A stretch of DNA of 64,000 bases from Atrina japonica (lineage: Eukaryota > Mollusca > Bivalvia > Pterioida > Pinnidae): the NCBI GenBank assembly GCA_030159075.1, contig BROG01000007.1:124001-188000 (forward strand). Reading direction: 5' to 3'. The notes beneath the pieces were generated by a model that was not told the DNA's origin, searched no databases, and worked only from the letters and a program-made list of their open reading frames with translations. Shown here one piece after another: positions 45,501-56,800 of the stretch (positions within the stretch are counted from its first letter, which is position 1; each line of letters opens with the position of its first letter). The position numbers and the translations under genes were made by a program.

Positions 45501-48500
45501 AGGTAATCACCCGAGATAGGGCAGTCAAACGACTCATAGGTGATTGGGAATATCAGCAAACTCGCTGAATTTCCACTATTTTCAAATGGCTAGAAAATTG
45601 AATGTATGTTTGAAAAAATATATGTACAAGCTAATAAAACAATGTTTTATTTCAAAATATCCCATTAAAGAAGGTTATGTGCTTCTACGTGGTTGAATTC
45701 ATCATTTGAAGCAGGCTCTAGTTCGCGAGTGGGAAAAAAGCTTGTGTCCACGGACACGTTGATTTTAAACTGATTCACGCAAATTGCTTGTAATTGCCTG
45801 TTGTACGAAGTACTAATATACAAATTCACCAAGGACTTTTTAAAGCCATAATCGCTGTGAATATACTGTAAATGGGAATAAACCGCCAAGACTTCTGCCA
45901 AATCCAAAAGCAAATTTGTTCTCGAACTTTATCAACTTCGTGTCAAACGACTCCCGGAATTCTCGAGACTTTTCCTTTCCCATGTGATACAGTGAGGAAA
46001 AATTCAAATAGACCTAAATCTAACAAATTCGTTGAATTTATTTACATAATTTAAGCATGACAATCAATTACCAATTTAGGAAATAATTTTTGTCACATAT
46101 CAAAGTGTAAATTATGTATCAAATATTTACTAGCTTGTTTTAATTAATCAATAGACTAATTTCACAACTATGTTTTTTAGATTCCTATATAATATATAGA
46201 TTTCTTGATTGGCAAAAAAAAAAAAAAGAAAAAAAAAATGTCATGCCAGGGCTAGCCCTTGTGCCCCTTTTTTTCATTGAAAAAATTATTAAATGATTCT
46301 GTTTCTAGAAAAACTACCTTTTGTTTTTTATTTAAACATTTTTAAAGAAAAGTATTTAAAATTTGTTAATGAAGCCCCAAGAACATCCACATGTTCTAAT
46401 GCAGGTGCCTTCAAAACCAATTTACGCATTTAAAGTGCCCCTTCAAACTGAAATTGTGTGCCCTTTCACACTAATTTTGTGTGCCCTTTTCAGATCCTAG
46501 ATTCAACACTACCTTGTGTGAGGCCTGTTCCTAAATAAAGCAGACTAGTTTAACATTATATTCATGGGAAATAAAAATTTCATGTTTCAACAACTTGAAG
46601 GAAAATTACAGGGATTCCTCACCGAACTTAAAGTTTTGAAGCAAAAAATAAAGGTCTGAGACAACAGGTACCGTGTATGAATATAAAAAAAATAAGTAAA
46701 TGTACTTACCTAGGAGTTTGTGCATTACAGTGATAAATGTAGTCAAAAACTGTGTCATCATCTAAAGTGTGTGAAAATTTATTTTGAAGGTCTGGTCGAA
46801 ATCTTTTCACTAAACCTGGACCTAAAATAATAATTTAAAACATCAATACATTGTACTATAAATGTATATTCACTCATTTAAAAATTAGACAAATCTCATT
46901 CAGAGAAGTTGACAACAATGCTTCCTCAAAGAAATTATATGTTCCCTTGAATTTAAGAAACCTTCCACTTAAGTTTTCCACTGTGGATGACAAGTGGTCT
47001 CTTAAAACCAGGTTGTTTCCCCCATGATAAAAATGGCTATCCCAATTTTTCTTCTTTTTTTACTACTTATAACTTAGATTGATATACAATAACAAAAAAG
47101 AGATATAGACAGGCATAAAAATTCTGAAATTCCTATGTATTTTGTGAAAATTGCTTGAGAAACCCAAGTCTGGCACTTTTTCACTTGCAAGTGATTAACT
47201 CAAACCTTTACTGTTTGTACATGAATACCACACTGGACCTTATTTTCACAAAATATATAAGAATGTAAGATGTTTTATGCCTGTGTATAGCTCTTATGTG
47301 TTATTGTACATCAAGTACAAGTAGTAAAAGTTGAAAAAATTTAAATAATATTTTTTGGTAAATACAGCTAATGCCCATTTAAGTTTTGTGTAAATCAAAA
47401 CTGACTGACAGATTCATTTGACTAGACTAAATTTGTATGTATCATGAGAATCAATTATCAACATGTACACATGTATAGCATAAAAACTTTTGACAAAAGG
47501 ATATAGCGAGGTCAAAAACTTACCCCATGGTCCAGCAATTCTGAGCACCGCAAGAGGATTAAATGGTTTAAGTACAGTAGCGATGGCCCTTATCCACATA
47601 GGTATACGTCTTTGTTGATCAGCAGGTGGTTTCTCCGGGAAGCCCCAAGCATCGACCAGAATTAAATGTTTGACCTTATCTGGATATTTTATACAATATG
47701 AACTAGAAACATAAGCTCCTAAACTATGACCCAAAAGTATCATTTGATCAATGTTCATTTCCTGTCTCCACTCTTCAATGGATTCCACAAACTCCTGTTC
47801 CGCTATCTCTGGTTTATAGCTAAACTTTGGTCTAGAACTTCTACCGAATCCCAGAAGATCAAATGCATATAGAGTTCTATTATGGGCTAAATGGTCAATA
47901 TTTTGAGCCCAAAGCCCAATTCCTCCACCCATTCCATGAACAAGAACAATGGGCAACTTTTCAACATATTGATTTTCATTGACAGAAAGAGTCCATAATT
48001 TGTTCTGCGTCCTTGGTAACTTCACATATTGTGTGTTAAATGATTTCTTCAGAAATGCTGTAAAATAAGAATATATAAATCAACATCATTGAAATGCTGT
48101 AAAATAAGAATATATATATATTAACATCATTGAATTATTGTACAGTTGCTGTAAACCTGACTTTTTTTGCCCTTTTCCGGCAGAAAACAAGCATGTATAC
48201 GTCTTAAATTTGCCCTAAAACACCACAGTCTCATGTCCGTTCTTCAATTATTTATCCTGAAAATTTTGCTTTCATTTTAAAATCACCTTCTCATCCAAGG
48301 AGGAGAATAGCGAAAACTGAACAGTTGCAAAAATTTCCAGATATTCTGTAGTTACATGTACAATATAACCGGCCTCGGCAACTAACACTGTTTAATGGCC
48401 TAAATATCAGAAGCCACTGAGTATGAGTCTTTTTCTTTACATATGATGTAATTTAAGCAACTTCGTGTAGCCACCGAGTCTTTCTCTTTACATATGATGT

Positions 48501-50755
48501 AATTGAAGCAACTCTGTGTACATGCATCAGCCTTACATGACTAGAGAGTAATTATAATGGGCCTAATTCAACAGGACCTTTATTTGCATTGGTAATTGAT
48601 TGTTTACACAATACAAATGTACATACAACAGGAGGATAAATTAGAGGAACACGTCTTAAGAGACCACCCCAATATGCTACTGAAATATGGTCTCTCAAGA
48701 CTGGTGGTCTCTCAAAAGAGGTTTTATTGATAGGATTTTTTAAACAAGAGGTTTTCAAAATGTGGTCTCAAAAGAAGGGTGGTCATCTATGAGAGTGGTC
48801 TTTCAACATAGATTTCACTGTAAAATTATGATTATTTAAAAAATCTAACTCTACAGTGGGTCAGTTAGTGAGTTAGAGATACATGTCATTTCTGTTAAAA
48901 ATGGATTATGTCAAAGAACAATGTAATGATAAATAACTTTTTCTCATTTTACCATATCTCTGAAGATCAAATAATGGATGGTCACACAAATTAAGCGATC
49001 ACCTGATAAATGAGGTTTTTGACATCTTCTCTCAAATGGCACTTTTGAACAAGTTAGATTCTAAGTTAGACTGTACATCTCTACATGTGATACAATTATC
49101 AGTACACAAAAATCTAAAGAAATCTTTCAGCCATAATCAGTGTCACAAAAATCAGAACAAACAAACATTATTTACTGCCTAATATAAACTGTACACTACA
49201 ATTAAGTAAAATTACAAACTTTGTAAAATCTTTCGCTCTGCTTGTGCTAACTGTGCCATTGAGGTGGGTCTCCATGAAAACCAGCTTGAAGGAAATAGCC
49301 AACTGGAACTGTGGAAGAAAAAATTTACAACTGCAACAATAAAATGTTTAACTATATATATATTGGTATACAATAATAAGTGTATGAACATGTAGGTACA
49401 TCTATGTATTTTACTACTTACTGTAACTACTGTTGTAATGAAGGTTCTTTGACCTACCACAAGACCGAAGCCCACCAGCATAAACTTATAGAGTATTCTT
49501 ACATGTAAATCTGAGAATATTCTTATTTTGGCCTGCATGGCATATCAGATTTCAGGATTTGCTGAAGTTAAGTAAAATTCTCAGACTTAAGTATAAATTA
49601 ATACATGTTCTAGTGAAGCCTAAGTTGTAACCTCAGCTGAATGTTTTGTGACTTTCACTTTATCATTTTATATCCAGTGCTTAATTAGCAAAGGAACGAC
49701 CACCACCTGTTTTATTATGTCTGCTTCAATTTGAAATTGAAAACTCTCCCTTTTGAGTCAAACACTTTATTAGTAGAGTCACTACAAGATGACAGCAGTC
49801 GTTCTATTCTTATAAAATTCAAATTAATATATCAATAAAGTGAACTGTCCTGTCAACTTTAGAGTTTGTAAGTTTGATATGTAAAAGTAAAACCTTTCAA
49901 GATAAATGTATAATAGTCTTACAGATTGCATTAAGGAACTGGTTGTTGTACTTGTACATACTAACACAGGCCTACATGAATGTAATGATATTAGGCTACA
50001 TCATGGAAAAAATGACTTTCAATCACTGCTATGGAGAAATCATAATATACGAGCTAAAAACATTTTAAACAATAAAACTACAATATGAAAACTTTCTATT
50101 ATAGTTCATAGTATGGGTATATAGGCCTAGACTGACATTAACTTGAAAAAGCCTAAGGTCAAATTCTACTACGAGTTCTAGGCCTCGTATGCTGATGTCA
50201 CAGTAACAACTAACATGTCGTGTTAAAGTCATTGTGACATTACTCATTGGGCCAATACACACAAGAAAAACTCTCCTTACTCCATCAGATTCAAAGTAGT
50301 CCCTACGACTTGACACACTTCCAATCTCTTCTAAATTTCAAAAACTTACAGAATTCCAATGACGTGAATTAAAGCATCAACAAATGACCAAACACTACAC
50401 CTGTCCGTCATAGTTTGAGGGTACCATAACGCATAACATATATGGGTCACTGGGTTATAGAACTTACACTCTAAACATAGTGAGAATCTAGTCAAAGGTA
50501 TTCCGATGAAAGGTTTTGAGGAATACACCCTTCTAAAAATAGACCACACTCTTGGCCTAGTTTTACCGATTGATTGACATCGAGACCCCCATAATTTGAT
50601 GAATATCGTTGTCAAATACCGTCTCTCGAACCATAACTAAGAAGCAAATTTTATCACCGACTGGAATTAGTTCATTCCCAAAAAATAAATTTCAACTACT
50701 ACATATATCAAAGATTACAAAACACTTACGTCTCAAGAGAATCCTCTTCCGCCAT
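39242..50755 (-). CDS. ABHD4/ABHD5-like: ABHD4/ABHD5-type alpha/beta hydrolase, copy B, six coding exons
   Basis: Exons (minus): 50755-50730, 49308-49220, 48057-47524, 46821-46710, 45064-44878, 39532-39242; 1239 nt, 412 aa, every phase closing. Same clade as copy A. The Trp-rich N-terminus has W12, W18 and W21 followed by RPTS; in ABHD5 the equivalent region anchors the protein on lipid droplets. HGMGGG is at H79, nucleophile Ser150 in GHSLGA, candidate acid Asp297 (SWVD), His323 in GHHVYAD (H-X4-D acyltransferase-type motif). [12 protein letters not shown] and [11 protein letters not shown] are clade signatures. The C-tail after about 345 is long and hydrophilic (Ser/Asp/Lys-rich), absent from copy A. 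An in-frame TAA stands four codons before the ATG. Ser150 argues for a catalytically competent enzyme closer in mechanism to ABHD4 than to vertebrate ABHD5. Confidence 0.94.
39908..40082. mobile_element. pogo/Tigger-like MITE in copy B intron 5
   Basis: CAGCCAAACTTTCATC at the left and AAGTCTGACTGTATA at the right; interior AAAGGCCACCTCTGTATAAA and AAAGGCCACCTGTCTATAAC. Confidence 0.6.
40374..42770. repeat. 165-bp satellite-like array, interrupted, in copy B intron 5
   Basis: The unit contains CATGAAAAATCCACTTAAA, GGGGAAATAACTCCCATAAG, GGGTCAACCTGACAATTTCG and TGTAGATCTTTGCATGCTGA. Unit marks are at 40374, 40527, 40693, 40858, 41025 and then 42293, 42457, 42622 (spacings 153-167). Decayed units fill 41990-42290; unrelated sequence (41060-41930) interrupts. 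Confidence 0.9.
41100..41932 (+). repeat. Dispersed repeat ending GGCCAGGTGAGCTAAAAAC
   Basis: Contains CCTGTGACCTTGAACTTTGA, a GACGACGACGACGATGGACC run, a hairpin (GGCCC-TTT-GGGCC) and the terminus GTGAGCTAAAAAC at 41930. A second GTGAGCTAAAAAC terminus is at 43075-43087, and a reverse relative is at 12400-12660. The style is common in bivalve genomes; superfamily not assigned. Confidence 0.6.
43337..44028. mobile_element. pogo-like MITE, about 690 bp, in copy B intron 5
   Basis: CAGTTGACTCTCGATACCTC at the left and (reverse) CAGGTGACTCTCGATGGCTC at the right. Both sides carry TTCGAGGTTTCGA repeats. No transposase frame. Confidence 0.8.
44335..44687. mobile_element. pogo/Tigger-like MITE
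   Basis: CAGTGGAACCTGTCTTGAGA at the left; GAAGACAGGTTCCACT at the right; internal insertion-like TTTCACTGGTC stretch. Copy B intron 5. Confidence 0.65.
44688..44733. repeat. (CT)n(GT)n microsatellite
   Basis: CT run then GT run, directly after the MITE. Confidence 0.9.
44878..45064 (-). CDS. ABHD4/ABHD5-like: Hydrolase copy B exon 5
   Basis: Acceptor ccttgcag, donor gtaagt, 187 bp. It encodes [18 protein letters not shown] through [18 protein letters not shown] to YVDVA. Confidence 0.94.
45065..46709. other. Copy B intron 4, no other gene seen
   Basis: AT-rich intron with homopolymer tracts (for example A-rich 46216-46239). No recognisable element. Confidence 0.5.
46710..46821 (-). CDS. 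ABHD4/ABHD5-like: Hydrolase copy B exon 4
   Basis: Acceptor attttag, donor gtaagt, 112 bp. It encodes [20 protein letters not shown] then [18 protein letters not shown]. Confidence 0.93.
47010..47382. mobile_element. Fold-back MITE, family M1, copy 4 (in copy B intron 3)
   Basis: Right end ACAGCTAATGCCCATTTAA; interior TTGCTTGAGAAACCC, TTATGCCTGTGTATAGCTC as in the other copies. Left end eroded. Confidence 0.7.
47524..48057 (-). CDS. ABHD4/ABHD5-like: Hydrolase copy B exon 3 (oxyanion loop, nucleophile)
   Basis: Acceptor ttttacag before 48057, donor gtaagt at 47523, 534 bp. It encodes [18 protein letters not shown] through [16 protein letters not shown] and LILVDAWGF to IAGPWG. The acceptor sequence is duplicated 39 bp upstream. 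Confidence 0.95.
48641..48820. mobile_element. pogo/Tigger-like MITE in copy B intron 2
   Basis: AGAGGAACACGTCTTAAGAG at the left and ACATAGATTTCACTGTA at the right; interior TGGTCTCTCAAGACTGG and GGTGGTCTCTCAAAAGAGG. Confidence 0.6.
49220..49308 (-). CDS. ABHD4/ABHD5-like: Hydrolase copy B exon 2 (Trp-rich anchor)
   Basis: Acceptor ttcttccacag, donor gtttgt (weak), 89 bp. It encodes [18 protein letters not shown] then [11 protein letters not shown]. The W-x5-W-x2-W pattern parallels the lipid-droplet anchor of ABHD5. Confidence 0.88.
49309..50729. other. Copy B intron 1, no other gene seen
   Basis: AT-rich. No element recognised; short open frames on both strands lack motifs. Confidence 0.5.
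50730..50755 (-). CDS. ABHD4/ABHD5-like: Hydrolase copy B exon 1
   Basis: ATG then codons for MAEEDSLE plus two bases; donor gtaagt at 50729. In-frame TAA four codons upstream. The 26-bp size equals copy A exon 1. Confidence 0.88.
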
Positions 50756-51309
50756 TTTAGTTATTTACGCGTAGGGATATCACGTGACTTGCCACTTAGT
50801 AAAATGATTGCTCCCGAAGAGGGACAATATGGGGAAAGTGAAAAATTGCATTGTTAATCCAATCGGACAAAACTTGTAAATTATCTTTTGTAATATTTTC
50901 TTGGATGATGATGATGGTGATGATGATGATGGAATTTTAAATTAGAAGCATTTAAAATTCAATTTTAACTTTAAAGCATTTTGATATAAAACGTATATTT
51001 AATATGTAAATCAGATTGATTAATCCCGACTACCCATGTTACAACAAAATCATGTAGGTTTATTATTTCTGGAATTGATTATTGAATCGAATATAGATTA
51101 ATAATCCATCTATCTATAGGCCTATAGTCATCCCTGCCCGATCCCTCTACCTATAAGTTATAATCGACCAAAGTGACTGTGCGAAAAATGTATAACCCCA
51201 AATACCCCCTGTTACGTACCGGCAAATACAAAATATATAGATAATGACGCATGCATGATGCAAAATTTTGGTATACTTGCATAATTACAATGCTGACAAT
51301 TATAAAACT
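50756..51309. other. Region 5' of copy B, no gene seen
   Basis: Presumed promoter and 5' UTR of copy B; a GATGAT microsatellite at about 50905-50931. No core promoter element can be assigned. Confidence 0.4.
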
Positions 51310-51366
51310 GATTCAATCAGCGATATAAAAGCTAATATTAGCTTTATATATATCGCTGATTCAATA
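51310..51366. repeat. Near-perfect palindrome
   Basis: ATTCAATCAGCGATATAAAA, then GCTAATATTAGC at the centre, then TTTATATATATCGCTGATTC. A hairpin of about 25 bp per arm, possibly a tiny MITE. Confidence 0.8.
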
Positions 51367-51884
51367 AAGACACACACACACACACTATATATATATATAG
51401 GCCCACGTGTCTCTGTTGTTAGTGTCAGCAAAACTACTGTGGGTTTTGTGTAATATGATGGGATTCTGGATCATTAAAAAGCTGTATCTGATCCATATTT
51501 TCTATCGACAACAATAATTATGAGGAAAAAATGTTGATCTAATAATTAACCCTGAATACCTGTCATGTCACAGATATAAAATATAGATTATGACGCAATG
51601 CATGATGCAAAATTTTAATATACTTGCATGATTATAATAATGATATTTTTGATAAAGCTTAATTATTAATACATTGTACTTGTAGTGCCCGCAAAACAAA
51701 CTACTGTGGGTTTTAAGGTTAGAATTGTCATAATTTAAAGTGTCTTAATTATATCTAATTATGACAATTAATACTGTAAGAATAATTAATTCTAAGGTAC
51801 TAAATTTTATAAAACTGAATATTACATTAGCTATCCATTCATTTGGTAGTAAAACCTTGAAGCAATCTCATGTCTCACATCACT

Positions 51885-52265
51885 AGAACCTTATCATATA
51901 ACACACATCCGCATTCGTGTAACACATGCACGCTCACACCTATATCAGACCCTATCATATAAAACACGCATCCACATACGTGTAACACATGCACGCTCAC
52001 ACCTATATCAGACCCTATCATATAAAACACGCATCCACATACGTGTAACACACGCACGCTCACACCTATATCAGACCCTATCATATAAAACACGCATCCA
52101 CATACGTGTAACACACGCACGCTCACACCTATATCAGACCCTATCATATAAAACACGCATCCACATACGTGTAACACATGCACGCTCAAACCAATATCAG
52201 AACCCTGTCATAAAAAAACACACATCCACATAGCCTACGTGTAACACATGCACGCTCACACCTAT
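51885..52265. repeat. 63-bp minisatellite, about six units
   Basis: Unit GACCCTATCATATAAAACAC, then GCATCCACATACGTGTAACA, then CATGCACGCTCACACCTATATCA. Unit starts at 51948 and 52011 are 63 bp apart. 63 is a multiple of 3, which keeps a minus frame open for 104 codons (GSDIGVSVRVLHVCGCVFYMI repeats in pieces). No start context or splice support for a gene. Confidence 0.92.
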
Positions 52266-52299
52266 ATCCCGATCCACTGCCACACCTGGCACACACACT

Positions 52300-53560
52300 T
52301 CAACTGAACCCGTTCCAAAACAGAAACAACCAAAAACAAATAATATAGAACAAACAAACCGTTTATGAAATTTTGAAAGCAAAGAAAGAAACTAAATAAA
52401 AAACGATCAATTTCTATCCGTTTTGAAATCAGGAATTGCACAGGATTAAGTTAAAAAACGAAGAAAAACAACATCCACCGCCTTTTACATCAAGACATTT
52501 ACACTACATTTGATGTTTATGTCAGGTGATCAAACCAGGCCCGTCATTAGGCCCTACGACTTTCCTTTCATCTGTGACCTGTTTCCACGTGCAACCCTGT
52601 ATCACTCTCGGTAGACTAGACAATATACACGTACAACATGGGAAGATGACGTCTAGGCGTTACGTATGTCTGCATTACATCTAAGAAGCACAAGCACCTT
52701 TCCGAATCCCTCTTTTATACAATGAACTAGGAAGTCCATGTGTGTAATTGACTGCATCACTTTAAGTGTGATCACAGGAGATATCGATATCACACCTCAT
52801 CAATTTCATATACCCAACAAAGTGTGTCCTTCACTATCACCGCTCTGAAAATCTTTTGTAGGATTATATATATTCAAGGTAAAGAACAAATTGTTGTGTT
52901 TATAAGAACTTCTATATAATTTATCCACAACAAATGCAGTAAATCATTTACAAACATCTATAACTTAAGATTTACAAAATCTGGTGCAGCAACATTGCGA
53001 TAGTTCATTGCAAGGACACTTACTGAAAAGAAAAAAAATATACTGCTTTTCACTTGTATGTACAATGTATTAATTTTACATATCAGTTTGAATATCTTCA
53101 CACATGTATACATGTACATGTATTTACATTTAAACCAATTTGAGTTACATAATTGTACATTGTTCCCCATTATAGGTAGTGTCTATTCCCCCCACCGTTT
53201 TTTCAATTACAATAAAAATTGAAAAAAAATTATCTGAAATAAATCTTGAAACTAACCACTGAATCAGATACATTACCACCTGTCATAGCTCAAATAAGAC
53301 AATTAAGGTTGTGTATAATAAAATACAAAATAAGATATATTGATGAAAAAAAAAAGCTAACTCTCACCTAAGCCGAAATTCTGTCCCGATTTTAAGTTCC
53401 ATCATCCTGATTTTATCATAAACAGTAACTCAAAATCGGGGCATAATTTTGGCCTAACTCCCACCCACCCCTTAAAACAATAAAAAGCGAATACTGAAAA
53501 TAACTTTAGATAAATGATATGTAGAAATAAAAACACTAATTCTAAAGTTTCCATACGATA
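52300..53560. other. No gene seen
   Basis: Mixed sequence, somewhat less AT-rich around 52500-52820. No recognisable frame, repeat or RNA. Confidence 0.45.
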
Positions 53561-53569
53561 ACACAATAA

Positions 53570-54125
53570 AACTATATATATATATAACACCATAAAACCA
53601 CAATATACCATAATCATGTGGCATTCCATCCGACAACACCATTAAACCACAAAATGCCACAGTCCCGTGATTTTTTATACGAATACATCATAAAACCACA
53701 ATATACCATAATCCCGACATATTTCATACGATAACACCATAAAGCCACAATTATATCACAATCATGTGATATTCCATACAATAAAAATATACTGTGCCAT
53801 TTCATACGATAACAGCATAAAACTACAATATACCATAATCATGTGAGTTTTTATACAATAACAATATATTGTGCCATTCCATACAATAACACCATAAAAA
53901 ATATATCACAATCATGTGATATTTCATACGATAACACCATAAAACCACAACATACCATAATCATGTGACATTTCATACGATAACACCATAAAACCACAAT
54001 ATACCATAATCATGTGACATTTCATACGATAACACCATAAAACCACAATATACCATAATCATGTGACATTTCATACGATAACACCATAAAACCACAATAT
54101 ACCATAATCATGTGACATTTCATAC
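53570..54125. repeat. About 49-bp minisatellite (ATAACACCATAAAACCAC ...)
   Basis: The unit contains CATACGATAACACCATAAAA, CCACAATATACCATAATC and ATGTGACATTT. It is nearly perfect at 53930-54120 and degenerates to the left. Confidence 0.9.
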
Positions 54126-54134
54126 TCTGGTAAA

Positions 54135-54275
54135 AAATGAACAAACATGGACTTCTTGAAATCAAGAGGTGGGATCAGGTGCCATGGAGGAGTAAACACC
54201 CCCTGTTGACCGGTCACACCCGCCGTGAGTCCACAGTCAAATTAAAATGAAATACGTTTATCCTAACCTTAGGAA
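54135..54275 (-). repeat. Penelope-like 3' tail, solo copy
   Basis: AACAAACATGGACTTCTTGA, AGAGGTGGGATCAGGTGCC, CCCTGTTGACCGGTCACACC: same order as the tail at 62755-62968. Confidence 0.8.
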
Positions 54276-55078
54276 TATCACAACAACCTTAAACCGCAGT
54301 ATATGGCAGTCCCATGACTTTTCATATGATAACACAGTTATACAATACCACTAACACTGATATACATGTACTTGGTCGACACTGAGGCCTACCTGTTTCA
54401 TGGGGATATCGCTATTTCAGAGTTGACAATGTTTCCCTTGGTGCAAAAATAAATAAATAAAGAAAAAGAAATAAAATAACAACAAATGTATCAATGATTT
54501 TAGGGAAATTTGATGTTGATTGCAATACATTTGGAATCTGTTTAAGGAATAAATAATATAATAACCAAATTTTATAAAGACATTTGTACATTTTACAAAA
54601 TAACTGGATTTTACAAATTTGCTAAGTTACGAAAATTTTGCGCTTACAAACTAACTTACTTTTAAAGTAAAATGGTCACCTGGATCACCCCCTCCTCGGC
54701 CCTGTGTCCTAACAAAATTCTAACCTTATTATAAAAGTACAATTTAAAAATTTTGTTCGGAGAACATGTGCAGTTATAGCGTTGACCAAGCATGAGTCAT
54801 TTAGGGATTTATTTTTATTGTAATAACATCAACCGTTCACCAAACCTTTGGTACAAGTGATATCTGCGTTTTTCTCTGGATTTATTATTTATGACATTTC
54901 ACTGTCATTTGATGTCCAGGGCTGGGCCTAAGATTTTTTCTAGAGTGTTTTAACAATTTGACATGTTTTCTACACAAAGTCTAAGTTTCGCCGCGTATAG
55001 ATTACTGCTGGGGATAGTGCTCCTTTAGTCCCTGAGCTTGGTGGCCTACTGGTGCTTGTGTTGTGGTCTCATATTGTA

Positions 55079-55205
55079 ACTTCGCTTTTTCCAGAGGGAA
55101 CCGTGTACTAACTTCGCTTTCTCAAGAGGGAACCGTATACTAACTTCGTTTTCTCAAGAGGGAACCGTATACTAACTTCGCTTTCTCAAGAGGGAACCTT
55201 ACTTG
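55079..55205. repeat. 32-bp tandem repeat, four units
   Basis: ACTTCGCTTTCTCAAGAGGG plus AACCGTATACTA; starts at 55079, 55111, 55143 and 55175. Confidence 0.9.
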
Positions 55206-55599
55206 GAAACGACACTTTCATTCTCCACAGTCGTCGGCTATGACAAAAACCGTTTTCTTGAGGCTGATGGTAGTAAGACAAAACAGACGTAAGTTTCAAC
55301 AAACTTGTTGATGATGAGCAGAAGGACACATTTCTAATGTGCATTCAGAGCCAACGGACTTTTTAGGATGTATTGCTTGTCTGTTTCGGTTTCTGCACCT
55401 GTCGGTGAAAATCAAAGAACGATGCGTTTAGTCTATACATAAAGAAAACTTCAATTTCTTTGTCACTGAAAGTCTGAATGGCAATACAGACGAAAGAGAG
55501 TTTGAAATACAATTGCCGAGGATGAATCTTTATTTCAAAAGGTCCACACGCTTCTCTTCAAGAAAGTACCAGATTTATAGTCATGTTGTCACAGAAACA

Positions 55600-55965
55600 G
55601 ACAGAACCAATATACATGTACGGAATTTATGGGCCTGCTATTGTTTTGAAGGACTGCCCGCACGACCAATCTGTTGACGGTATCAAAAGCCTTTTTCAAG
55701 TCGATGAAAACTATGTACAGGTACCTCTCTCGCAATTCGCGGACTACAAATATCATGCAAATTGTACCTCCGTCAAGATAGATTCCGGGCTGGACTCCTG
55801 GTTGATGCTTCTCGAAGATAGTAGAGGTCAGACTATAGTGGACGAGGCGCGACAAGATTTTACTACCAATAGCCAAGGCAGATAAATATTTGTAGTTACG
55901 ACAGTTGCTCCATGTCCCATTCATATCCAGCAGACGAGGTATCAACAGTGACCGCTTCTGTAGAG
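55600..55965 (-). pseudogene. Non-LTR (LINE) reverse transcriptase fragment
   Basis: The minus frame reads NYKYLSALAIGSKILSRLVH, then QPGIYLDGGTICMIFVVREL, then YIVFIDLKKAFDTVNR. These match RT blocks of LINEs (NYR-ISLLS, G-R-G-ST-DMIF, F-D--KAFDTV). The catalytic YADD part is missing and the fragment is truncated at both ends. Confidence 0.8.
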
Positions 55966-56539
55966 ATACAATCCTTGTCTGGGGCTTTTTGGGCTTGGTC
56001 CGATTAATGTCCTTCTTATACATTTATGTGGGCAGAATGCAAATTAATCAATAATGACCACGAGAGTAACACTTGAGACAACAAATCGTTATCCCATCAT
56101 TTTAGTTCAAAACATATGACATTTAGAACTCAATAAATAGTTAATCAAGCCAACAGAATGACATTTTCGTTTCTATAATGGGTTATCCAAGTATCAACAA
56201 TTTATCACAAATTTCAATACAATGAATTCGTCTATCATTTTCCATTGAACAGAATTCATATTTTATACCGCAGCCAAAACTTCCCGGAATAACACCGTCT
56301 CAGATTCTGGCAAAGTAAAATTATGATATAACAAAAGTACTTCTAAAGGATGCTTTACGTCAATAAAAATTAACCCATTAGACTTTTTTTTTTTTTATAA
56401 AATCATCATTTAATGCAGACGTATTCAACATATTCAACAACATCTTTTTTTTCTGTCGAGTTTCCATCCCAACAACCTAGCTGAAAAAGGTATATTGCAA
56501 TTATATTTTCATGGTTTATGGTTTTCATTTTGTGAAAAT

Positions 56540-56640
56540 GTTTGTCAGTTTACTTGCGGAAGGCCGGCTGTCTCTTCACAGATGCATTATAACAAGGTTT
56601 TCTCCCCTACCATTAAAACTGGCCGATACCATTTGTTCAT
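56540..56640 (+). repeat. SINE body fragment
   Basis: TCAGTTTACTTGCGGAAGGC, TATAACAAGGTTTTCTCCCC, ACTGGCCGATACC resemble the body of the SINE at 21403-21612. No tRNA head. Confidence 0.55.
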
Positions 56641-56682
56641 TGTAGCGTCAAAACAACATTCAAATTAAAATATATACACTTT

Positions 56683-56685
<3 letters not shown>

Positions 56686-56765
<80 letters not shown>

Positions 56766-56800
56766 ATATATATATATTATATATATATATATATATATTG
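56686..56800. repeat. (TTA)n and (TA)n microsatellites
   Basis: About nine ATT units, then interrupted TA runs. Confidence 0.95.

Noticed and set aside
47414..48025. 203-codon minus frame taken as a complete hydrolase starting at 48025
   Set aside because: The first codon is GTG, not ATG, and lies within exon 3 of a six-exon gene; the last part runs into the intron.
55583..55885. 100-codon plus frame
   Set aside because: Antisense to a LINE reverse transcriptase fragment whose motifs are on the minus strand.
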